A stretch of 64,000 bases of DNA, from the NCBI RefSeq assembly GCF_964019385.1, contig NC_088645.1, forward strand, positions 26,996,863 to 27,060,862. Direction: 5' to 3'. This stretch comes from Sycon ciliatum (lineage: Eukaryota > Porifera > Calcarea > Leucosolenida > Sycettidae). The notes under the pieces were generated by a model. It worked only from the letters and a program-made list of their open reading frames with translations. It was not told where the DNA came from and did not search any database. Positions 53,809 to 62,462 of the stretch are shown in pieces. Position 1 is the stretch's first letter. Each line of letters opens with the position of its first letter. The translations under genes and the position numbers were made by a program.

Positions 53809-54459
53809 CGAGAGAGCTTGGAAGCTCAGGGCCCTACGCTATGCTTTTTTGCCTTGATGACCTAGACAAAAAAAAGCATAGGGATGTTATAAATTATTTA
53901 AAAAAATCCTTTTTTTAAGACATAACCTGGGATTCGAACCCGCACTATCGCGCGCCCTGCATGCATCCCCCGATACACTTCGCATACATACTAATTCTTC
54001 CAAGTTGTTTCACATTGTGATCTTGCATTTGAAAGCCCTATTTGAATATGCATTGTGGCCAGCCGTCTTTGATGGCACGGTACGGTAGGGGATAGGTACG
54101 GGACAGGTACGATCGAGGGTAATACGACACCATCTTGCTGCCCGCAATATTCAAATAGGGCTTTCAAACGCAAGATAATAACATGAAGCAACTTGGAAGA
54201 ATGGGTTTGAATGCGGAGTGTATGGGGGAATGCATGTAGGGCGATAGTGCGGGTTCGAATCCCAGGATATGCCTAAAAAAAAAAGGAGAATTGAAAAATT
54301 TATAACATCCTATGCTTTTTTGCCGTCAGATACGGATAGCGCCAGGCGTGACACAAACAAACAAAGAAACACACAAACAAACAAATACCAAATTACAGCT
54401 GTGTGGACCCTGGCTAGCGCCAGACGTTACTGAAGTAACGTCTTCTGCATAGCTACGGG
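53809..54459. mobile_element. Nested insertion in the 5' LTR: foldback plus repeat
   Basis: Splits the LTR after GTAGAA; the LTR resumes with GAATAAAAC at 54459. Contents: 53809-53850 (inverse of 31455-31497), a foldback (53868-54321) and an inverse copy of the repeat at 30044-30190. Confidence 0.7.
53868..54321. mobile_element. Foldback with tRNA-like B-box arms
   Basis: Arms 53868-54049 and 54147-54321 are inverse copies, separated by 97 bp of GGTACGG/GGGACAGGTACGA sequence. Each arm contains CCTGGGATTCGAACCCGCAC, which on the other strand is a box-B/T-arm-like GGGTTCGAATCCCA. A diverged third copy is at about 55980-56030. A tRNA-like arm in both ends suggests two SINE-like units joined head to head. 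Confidence 0.75.
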
Positions 54460-54514
54460 AATAAAACTAATTCTTGTTGATTTCACCGCGCCTACCACTC
54501 GGCTACCATTACAT

Positions 54515-54559
54515 TGGTGGCAGCGGTGGGATTCGAACCCACACCTCCGGAGAGACTGG
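54515..54559 (+). other. Primer-binding site with long tRNA-Leu match
   Basis: Two bases after the LTR end: TGGTGGCAGCGGTGGGATTC, GAACCCACACCTCCGGAGAG, ACTGG. Its inverse is ...CCAGTCTC, GGTGTGGGTTCGAATCCC, ACCGCTGCCACCA, i.e. the 3' 42 bases plus CCA of an animal tRNA-Leu, including the variable arm. Normal primer-binding sites are 8-18 bases. Confidence 0.8.
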
Positions 54560-54572
54560 AAAATAAATAAAA

Positions 54573-54756
54573 CGGGTCGCTTGGAATCGCCATCGGAGTC
54601 TCCAGTGGAAACCATGCGGAGGGAAGGGTGATCCACGCTAGCACCCTGGCTTGGCCCTGCTTATTAGCTTGCAGCACAGCCAGGGTGCTAGCGTGGATCA
54701 CCCTTCCCTCCGCATGGTATCCACTGGAGACTACGATGGCGATTCCAAGCGACCCG
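54573..54756. repeat. Perfect-looking 79-bp inverted repeat (hairpin)
   Basis: Arms 54573-54651 and 54678-54756 with 26-base loop and only two or three mismatches (e.g. CATCGGAGT/CATCGTAGT). Lies between the primer-binding site and the polyubiquitin fragment of the LTR element. Confidence 0.9.
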
Positions 54757-54819
54757 CTACCTACATGTATACTACCGGTGGTGATGGCGAAGCTGATGAG
54801 GACGACAACAGGCAGGTTT

Positions 54820-55033
54820 CTGCCCAAGACGAGGGGGTATTCCCCAAGACCATCAGCGTTTGATTTTCGCCGGCACGCAGTCGGAAGCAGGAGTCCACTC
54901 TTCACTTGGTACTTCGCCTCCGTGGTGGGATGCAGATTTTCGTCAACACTCTTCCTGGCTAGACCATCACTCTTTACGTCGCGCAAAGCGATGCTATCGA
55001 CAATGTGAAGACCACGATTCAAGACAAGGAGTG
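54820..55033 (+). pseudogene. Polyubiquitin fragment captured in the LTR element
   Basis: From 54822, CAAGACGAGGGGGTATTCCCC recalls the QDKEGIPP part of ubiquitin; then [12 protein letters not shown]; after a deletion and frame change [13 protein letters not shown] is followed without a break by [10 protein letters not shown], a TAG at 54960-54962, then TITLYVAQSDAIDNVKTTIQ and DKE. The RGG-MQIF junction between two repeats shows it came from a polyubiquitin gene, not a ubiquitin-ribosomal fusion. Stop, deletion and frameshift make it non-functional. It sits between the primer-binding site and polypurine tract, so it is carried by the retrotransposon. Confidence 0.88.
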
Positions 55034-55633
55034 AGTTGATTTGTTTGACGCCGAGCTAGCCGCTCTGAGCCGCACAACCAAGATGAAGATAAAACCTGGC
55101 TTGCTCTTCGCCGTAGCTCCAGCTGCCGCCGTGGTTACTAACGCTGATTCCAGGTATGGCATTTTCTTTCCTGACTTCCTTCAGTCTCCCTATTCTCTTC
55201 AGTCTTCCTTTATGCGAGTGTGTGAATCCAGTTTAGTTTGGTAGGCGTCTGATCATGGTGAGCCACGTCTTACCTAAGTAACCTGGTGAGAGAAGTGTAA
55301 GAGAATCCCCTTTTACACTCCAGGTGTGTACCGGAGTAAGTTCCCACGATGCAGTGCATTTTTTGGAAATTGTGAATTTCCTGGCAGTTTGAGCCCGCGA
55401 TGTGCAGAAATTTGGCTGTCTTTCACGTCCTGTTTGGAGGACCATTCTTTCCCTTTTGACTCCGTGAGATCGTGTGAACCTGGTGTGCTTCTACTTTATG
55501 ATTTGTTATCAGTTCATTTCGTTTGTCTACTCTAAACGTTATCATTTCCGGTATAATTTGCCATCTTCCGCTTGACGCTGCGTTCGTAACTCTTCACTAA
55601 TTTTTTGAAAATCACGAGGGCGTGATTATCTGT
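55034..55633. other. Internal region of the LTR element, no gene recognised
   Basis: No gag or pol motif. Possibly captured host sequence following the ubiquitin fragment (a donor-like CCAG|GTATGG at about 55152). Confidence 0.4.
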
Positions 55634-55645
55634 AGAAAGGGAGGG
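55634..55645 (+). other. Polypurine tract
   Basis: AGAAAGGGAGGG directly before the 3' LTR start TGTAGTATCC, as expected for plus-strand priming. Confidence 0.75.
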
Positions 55646-55978
55646 TGTAGTATCCCTGCCCGACCAATACGGAAGCAGCACGGAACTAATACGGAGCTTT
55701 GCCTGATGTATATTTAGTGTATCTCCGTATGTAAGCGTGCGGAGTCTGCTGCATAAAAGCGGCTGCGCATTTCGGTTTTAATTAGATTAGATTAGATAGC
55801 AACGAAAGCTAACTCGAAGAGGAAGTAGTCAACCTCTAGGTGAGCACCGGAGAGAAAGTTATTTATTTTGCCGCTTCTTCTTTCACTAATAATTATATCT
55901 CAGGTGTGTACCTGAGAGAAGTAGAATAAAACTAATTCTTGTTGATTTCACCGCGCCTACCACTCGGCTACCATAACA
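55646..55978 (+). repeat. 3' LTR
   Basis: 333 bp, TGTAGTATCCC...CCATAACA; includes a TATA-like GCATAAAAGCGG. Followed by CATG. Confidence 0.85.
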
Positions 55979-57879
55979 CATGTAAGGCTATAGTGCGCGT
56001 TCGAATCCCATGTTATAGTTATCTTTTTAAGAGTAGGAGAAATGAAAAAGAAACATCAGTTGCAGGGTAAATGGAGCCGAAAGCCACGGGCAACAAAGTT
56101 TCACGACAGCGCTAGATGATCCTGCAGCATCCGTCACCCTGAAGCGCGCAGCTTTCTCCAAACCCCGCCACTAGGCCTATGTCGCCCCACAGCTAACACA
56201 GATGTTTCTTCAACGAAGCCTAGCCCATCCCGCCTCAATAAAGTACCCCATGGATGCAGCCGCAGACAGCAGGATTGGGCAATACGGCGTCAAGGACAAT
56301 GATTGAGCAATACGTCGTCAAGAACGGTTTCTAGTTGATTGCAACAACAACATCTGGAACACTAGCGCAATCGTCCTGTCTAATGAGTCTAGTTGTTTTT
56401 GGCAAAAAAACACTCGGATGTTGTTGAGGCAATAATATTAATTAACAAAGAAGAAAGGACCACTAAGTTAGGAGTTATGACTAAGAGTGCATCAAAGTAA
56501 CGAGAAAATATCCAGTCAGCTAGTGCGACAACAAGGGGTTTGGCACTTTCTATAATATTAGATTGGACCAAATGTTTAAATACAGAAGTTGTTTCCCCAC
56601 ACGACACCATTTCGCCAAGATATGTCCGCAATGATCCTTGACAAGGAAAGCATACTATGGCTTCAGAACCACTCGGATGTTGAGCCAATTGAGAAAGGAC
56701 GAATACTTTCGGGTTATGACTAACAGCCTGCAAAAGCAATGAGATATTATACAGTCAGATAGTGCGATACCAAGTAATTACGCTGACAGGGATATTCAGA
56801 CAGGTACCCAATTCCAACGAAAGCCACGTGCACCTTAGCACTCTAGTATATCTTGCAGAAAGGTGTTGTCATTGATGGCATGGTCATGTCTATTCCATTA
56901 GTTGCTTTGCAAACTGCTGCTTGCAGTCTCCCCACGTTCTTTTCAGTGCTACGGAATTGACTGTTGCGTTTGCATGCCACGGCCCACAGGCAAATCTATG
57001 CATTTTTAGTATTGTGCCCCATCTGAGAGAATTTCGAGATAAATATCAAACTCACTGGAAACCATTCCATGCATGAACGCGACCATGCTGTGTATTCAAA
57101 TACTCAGTGCTTGGGGCATTTACTTCATATGCAGAGTAAAGCAGTAAACGAAATACAACTTGCCCACGGTAGTCGTTGGATTCGTAGGATTGACTTCACA
57201 TAGCCAGTATCGCCACCACGCACATGGATTATACACACAAGGACACGCACAGATACAAACACTTCACTCAAAACCTAGAGCACAGCAACATGTGGACCTT
57301 GGAAAACACATAATAACTTTGACCGAACACTGATAGCAATTATCAAGCTGAAATCTAATGTTGTTTCAAAATAAATTATTACATATTTTGTTTCAGAATT
57401 TTTGCACTATTACTTCTGTGAACAAATTTAATTGAAAAGGAGCAAGAAAAAGCGTCAGTTGAGTTTTTACGCTTTGCACACTGGATTCGTACATTCGCGC
57501 AACAACAGTATACCCTGATTTCCTGATGCCGAATAAATGCATGGAGCAAATGTGCAAGATATCTGTAAGGTACCTCCTCCCGTACGTCTACAACCATATC
57601 CAAGTTGGCCTGCATGCACTCTCATACGTTTTTGTTTCCTTTTGTTCCGTTGGCCTGGGAAGCTACTCGCGCGCCCATAATTGCCATAGCTACCCAGGCC
57701 CTTTATCTTGCCGTTCACACTTGCTCTCTACCTCTTCTTTCTCTCTTACACAATGACGTCGTTCCGTTTGTCTTGGTCTCTGTCTCTTCGTCCCCTGTAA
57801 TAAATGTTCCACCTACCAGTTTTCGTTGTCCATTATTGTGCTTGGAGAGTATGACTTCCTCCTGTTGGAACCCAACATA
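55979..57879. other. Mostly unassigned; faint 265-bp direct repeat
   Basis: A foldback-arm fragment lies at 55980-56030. 56408-56530 and 56670-56760 are imperfect direct repeats (CACTCGGATGTTG, GAAAGGAC, GGTTATGACTAA or relative, CAGTCAG.TAGTGCGA). No gene recognised. Confidence 0.4.
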
Positions 57880-58214
57880 TGTAGTATCCCTGCCCGACCA
57901 ATACGGAAGTAGTACGGAACTAATACGGAGCTTTGGCTGATGTATATTTAGTGTATCTCTGTATGTAAGCGTACGGCGTCTGCTGCATTAAAGCGGCTGC
58001 GCATTTCTGTTTTGAGGAAGATTAGATTAGATAGCAACGAAAGCTAACTCGAAGAAGAAGAAATCAACCTCTAGGTGAGCACCGGAGAGAAAGTTATCTA
58101 TTTTGCCGCTTCTTCTTTCACTAATAATTATATCTCAGGTGTGTACCTGAAAGAAGTAGAATAAAACTAATTCTTGTTGATTTCACCGCGCCTACCACTC
58201 GGCTACCTGTTACA
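57880..58214 (+). mobile_element. Solo LTR of the same retrotransposon
   Basis: 335 bp, TGTAGTATCCC...CTGTTACA, flanked by CATA on both sides (57876-57879, 58215-58218). About 96 percent like 55646-55978 by eye. A solo LTR arises by LTR-LTR recombination. Confidence 0.9.
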
Positions 58215-58326
58215 CATATCCTTAGTGATAATTGGACTTGGAAAACACTACATAATTCAGTCCTCTCGGAGCAGAACGTTAAAAGGCCTACACAAGCCGA
58301 GCCGATGATTGGTCAATTCCCTCTAT

Positions 58327-58455
58327 ATTAAAGAGGGAGGGCTTTCTTGCAAGTTTGCCCAGTGGAAGGTGCGACAGGCTGTTCATGTGCTCTGAATAGC
58401 AGCCGTAAGTCATGCAAGTGTCAAGCCTATCAGCAGGAAGCGCAAGCTTCCACGT
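58327..58455 (+). repeat. Diverged retrozyme-unit fragment
   Basis: GGAGGGCTTTCTTGCAAGTT, GCCCAGTGGAAGGTGCGA, TGTGCTCTGAATAGCAG, GTGTCAAG follow the order of the array unit from just after its hammerhead. Confidence 0.6.
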
Positions 58456-58731
58456 TTAATGCAGCCACACAATAATTGCTGTCTAAATTATTTTGCCCTA
58501 TTCCCTGCATGAGCCCAATGATAAGAAAGAGACAAACACGAGATACCTTTTAAGTTAGACATGATGTGTAGTCTGCGTAGACACATAAAATATAGGTGGC
58601 AGTAATACGGTTCATCGCCAACAGATTTTTAGTATGCTCTCCTAGCCATGATTCTTCCAAACATTCTCTAGCTAGATCAACACTGCAGTGGACAAATTCT
58701 TAAAGATAAACCTCAACTACAGAATTCTTAC

Positions 58732-58902
58732 CTGTGCAATTTGGTAGGTTAGACAGGGTCCCGTTCAGCATACATGTGACGTTCCTCCCATTTTCCGTTG
58801 AAGTGTAGTTATCATTGCAAGCCACATACATTGAATTATTCACTCCCAATCTCGGAATATCATCCAAGAGGGAGTTTCCTTCTTGAGTGGGGCAATGGGT
58901 TG
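58732..58902 (-). CDS. CCP/sushi domain exon of the receptor gene
   Basis: 171-base minus-strand exon; acceptor CATTCCCTTCTTCAG (exon from 58902), donor GTAAGAATTC after 58732; phase 1-1. 57 residues: THCPTQEGNS, NNSMYVACNDNYTS, RNVTCMLNGTLSNLPNCTG. Four cysteines in the CCP spacing with the last pair spaced as C-x(n)-W/L..P.C (here SNLPNC, lacking the usual Trp). N-glycosylation sequons are present. CCP modules act in complement-like and adhesion proteins. Confidence 0.8.
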
Positions 58903-59675
58903 CTGAAGAAGGGAATGGTATAGAAGAAAAAAGGTAAAGGCACACTCTGCAGACAGTGAAAAGGAGTTATACAAATGATATTACATGGACTCATGAGACG
59001 TTCACCAAAACAGGTGGATATATCAATGTGGAGAAAGGAACGGACTTTTACAGCACCAAACAGTTGTACATAATTACGTACGCACACAGTCCTGAGCAGA
59101 CCTTGTCCAGATTTCATCAATACTGTTACATGGGCAATTTATGCCTTGTATGTTTGACACAGTGATCCTGGCACAGCTGGTAACACTGGCATTATTGCAA
59201 ACCATAGAGCAGCCTAGAATGCAGCATATAGAACACAAACAATATTCCAATGAAAATGATTCATCTCTTGATGACAGCTATTCTTACATACCTTTTTTTG
59301 GATTTTTTTTGGATTTCCCTGTACTTGGCCTTACTGCCTGACCCGTGCCCTCTCATGAACATTATATAAAATAGCAGAAATAAACCACACACTAACAAGA
59401 TGAAACACCAATGTGCAACTGCCAGTAGCTACAACTGTATGAAAGAAAGAACTGGTCAAACTCATATCAAATTCCACAGAAGCCTCTTAGTGCTCATTGT
59501 GTTAATACTGTATGAGATAAACATTGCGATGTCTTTTATAATACTGTACCACCATATTGTTCATCTGACTAATGAGGGAAACCTAAATGAAAATATCAGT
59601 ATGCTGTGAACAGACCCTGGACGGAATATTTCTTCAGAATTGGAAATTCCTTGGACCACTGGGATACAGACTTAC
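58903..59675. other. Intron of the receptor gene
   Basis: 773 bp between the two CCP exons; no repeat recognised. Confidence 0.6.
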
Positions 59676-59864
59676 TTTCACACAATGGTGGACTTGGTTG
59701 CCACCTTCCATTGCCCTGGCATGTAGACTGGGTTATTTCCATACTATTGTTAGACAGAAAACCTGTTCTGCACTCGATGGGTACTGGGGTACCCGCCGGT
59801 TGTCTGCTGAAACCGGGAATAGGTTTGTAATTAAAACCACTGTCAGTGAGATCTGGACATAGTG
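59676..59864 (-). CDS. CCP/sushi domain exon of the receptor gene
   Basis: 189-base minus-strand exon; acceptor CTCTTTGTTCCCAG (exon from 59864), donor GTAAGTCTG after 59676; phase 1-1. 63 residues: LCPDLTDSGF, GTPVPIECRTGFLS, QSTCQGNGRWQPSPPLCE. All four CCP cysteines and the conserved Trp and Pro (GRWQPSPPLC) are present. The next exon downstream is 58732-58902; upstream exons would lie beyond 60 kb or out of the window. Confidence 0.85.
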
Positions 59865-60189
59865 CTGGGAACAAAGAGGTAAAATACACGGCCATTACTC
59901 ACAGTAAGTGAAAACCTCACCCAATAAAAGTGCTATTATGGTCCATAAAGATAGAAGCAGACAATGTTTTAGTGGTCCAATTACAACAAGTGTACATCCA
60001 GACCGGCGGCACTTGTCCGTGTTCTGTTGAAAAACATTTTTTTCACATATTGAAATTGGGCAAAAATGAATGAAATTTGATGGAAGCTTGAAAAAGAACA
60101 GCAACCATTGTTGACCGGACAGAAAAATAACAACGTTTAGACAGGATGAGCATGCGATTATATACAGGACACGTTCCCCACAAAAAAAT

Positions 60190-60300
60190 GAGTCGACAAC
60201 ATCAGAGAAGACCTCGAACCTCTGAATGTGCCGATTCAGGAATGCCTCAACCTCGCCACCAACAAGCAACTCAGGTTAACGATCATTGACAGATGCATGA
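60190..60300 (+). pseudogene. LINE C-terminal fragment
   Basis: The frame reads DNIREDLEPLNVPIQECLN, then LATNKQLR and IIDRC, like the C-terminus of LINE ORF2 proteins (IREDL..L.....AL.LA.....W). Short and isolated. Confidence 0.45.
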
Positions 60301-60479
60301 CCCCGTATGATTATTCATGCGGGCAATGTGCGACCTGTTCATATTTTTATTATGCATGTTTGAAACGAAGCATGTGATGAGTACTTGGGTACAAGCCAAA
60401 TAGAGATGACCATCACTATAGTGATAGGTAAGTGCATAGCTGGGAGGACATCATGGTGTGTTAAGTTATGCCCGCAGGG

Positions 60480-60785
60480 TATCCCAAGGGTCATCGATGT
60501 GATGGAAGGGGAGCTGATGTGCCTGCAAGACCATCCAGACCTCTTTGCCCTCGTGCTGCCTCGCCAGGAAGCTAGCCTCACCTCACGCAGCTCCGTGTGC
60601 ACGGGGCCAGCTACAAACAGTATCCCCCCCCTCCCATACCGCCCCAACTTTCTTCAGCGTTCGATCCCATATGGTGTGGCTAATGAATGGATCAGGCTGC
60701 CGCAAGACATGTGCCCTGAACCTACCTGTACGCCCTGCCTGCTTTTTCTCCAATCTTTCCAGACGAAAGTCCACCGCCACTTGCT
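60480..60785 (+). pseudogene. LINE C-terminal fragment
   Basis: The frame reads RPNFLQRSIPYGVANEWIRL, then PQDMCPE and FLQSFQTKVHRHLL, the usual LINE ending (S....LWN.LP......S...FK.....L). It ends where retrozyme-unit sequence begins. Confidence 0.5.
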
Positions 60786-60880
60786 TCAAATTGAGCAGGG
60801 AGTAGTGGGTTCTTGCAAGTTTGACCAGTGCAAGGTACGACTTGCTCCTCATGCGCTCTGGATACCAGTCGTAATTCATT
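60786..60880 (+). repeat. Retrozyme-unit fragment starting at the predicted cleavage site
   Basis: ATTGAGCAGGGAGTAGTGGG, TTCTTGCAAGTTTGACCAG, GCGCTCTGGATACCAGTCGT: matches the array unit from one base before the predicted hammerhead cleavage point for about 95 bp, then changes to another repeat. Confidence 0.65.
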
Positions 60881-60881
60881 C

Positions 60882-61749
60882 AACGACAAGCTTCTCCTTG
60901 CGCCACCAATAATTTTTTGTGCGACTGTTGATGCAAAAGTGACTGAAGGCCTGAGCGCAGTTTTTGAATTTTATTGCAAGATGCACGGTGAAATCACGTG
61001 CCTTGTGACGCAAGAATGCCAAGTCGCGTGGCCCACGGCTCACGAGATTTCAGAGTCACCTTTGTCAAGTGCGCTTGTTACTCGCCTTGAACGCCCGTTG
61101 GTCTGGAAGTGATCACACTTGTGTTGTTACTGCGCTCAAGAACACGCTGAGCGTGTTGTAGGCCTACGAACCGGTACTTTCCCTGACCATGTAGGTCGAA
61201 GACCAGTGAAATGATGATGAAATCACATTCTTTATGACGTAAGAAATCTCTCATGCAGTTCACGCGACAAGTGCGTGCAGCCAGTGCTGCTCGCGTGCCA
61301 GTCAACACAAAGGGACCGAGCTAGCCGCTTTTGTCGAGCATCGACATGAAAACAAGGGACTTTTACTGTTGGACTATGTTCGGGATTGCAGGAGGTAAGT
61401 GTGAAAGACGAATAACTCTCCATGCCGTACGGGGCATATTTCAACGGCATGCTGCCATTGCAACACTCCTAGGACAGTTTGTGGGGGTTCTCAGCAGTTC
61501 AAGCAGGAAACGAAGCTCATCTTACCTCTGCCATCATGATTCATGGTCTGTTCCGAGTAGCGTTCCAGGCACATTCGCGATCGATGGCCGCGTATCGTGA
61601 TGCAGGAAGCGTCATCCTACGTCACAGAGCACGCGATCTCACCGTGCATCTTGCAATAAAATTCAAAAACTGCGATCAGGCCTTCAGTCACTTTTGCATC
61701 AACAGTCGCACAAAAAATTATTGGTGGCGCAAGGAGAAGCTTGTCGTTT
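60882..61749. repeat. Inverted repeat with 130-bp arms
   Basis: 60882-61010 and 61620-61749 are inverse copies (AACGACAAGCTTCTCCTTGC, GCACAAAAAATTATTGG on the right arm) separated by 609 bp. The right arm is also the end of the 800-bp repeat copy 2, so the left arm is an inverted partial copy of the same family. Confidence 0.8.
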
Positions 61750-62462
61750 GGAGTGACAAGTGATCACCGCTGCTTTTCCTTGTCAGAGTCAACACTACAC
61801 TTTGTTCTGCGGCCTTCGGAGTAGTGTTGGAGTAGAAATTGCTGAGGAGACGTCGCGGAGGGGCGAGCTTTCCTGCGCAGGTATGACTTTGGCCGTATTT
61901 CAGCATGGTCGAGTAGAAAAATTCAAAAAAGTTTATTTCAAGAAAACCCCAAAAGGAAGATGGGGGACATGTCCTCAGCGCTAGAAGAGGTGTTCTACTA
62001 TCTGCCGGTGTATAGTTCTGGCCAATTGAGGACGTAGCTGGCTGTTTTGCCAGCGCTTGTAAATTGGCTATTTTCAAGACGATCATTTGTGGCGTCAGGG
62101 GGTGATGGACCTCGTCTTCTGGGATGCTGGCGTGGATAAGCGGTACTGCTCCAGGAACTCTTCTAAGGTGAGGCAATGTTGGCTTGATGAAGTTTTGTTC
62201 ATAGCTTGTTCGTATACGCTGTGGCGTGACTCGTTTCTAGACCCATAAATAATGTGATATTTTGGCCATTTTTGAGGGGTATGCAAATTTCAAGGTTCCC
62301 TTCAGAAACTTTTTCAAGGGCTTTGCACAATCGATCCACACCCCAAAGGGAACCTACCTGCAAATTTTGAGCGAAATCGGAGAGATCCACTTGCACACAT
62401 ACTTTGGTATTCTCAGACATGCTCTCTTTAAAAGGAACTTCAGCAAGCAAGATGTAGCTCAT
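61620..62462 (-). repeat. 800-bp dispersed repeat, copy 2
   Basis: Inverse of 8291-9085. On the minus strand a 73-residue open piece (MSENTKVCVQVDLSDFA, GSLWGVDRLCKALEKVS, GNLEICIP) and a second (SSSQHCLTLEEFLEQYR) look more coding-like than in copy 1. No domain recognised. Confidence 0.65.

Larger units (their letters stand above)
50509..55978 (+). mobile_element. Non-autonomous LTR retrotransposon with nested insertions
   Basis: 5' LTR in three pieces (50509-50538, 53544-53808, 54460-54513), primer-binding site at 54515, internal region, polypurine tract just before 55646, and 3' LTR 55646-55978. Flanked by CATG on both sides (50505-50508 and 55979-55982). LTRs are TGT...ACA, about 333 bp. 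Without the nested LINE and foldback it is about 1.8 kb with no gag or pol, i.e. of TRIM/LARD type. The internal region has a long hairpin and a polyubiquitin fragment. Confidence 0.85.
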
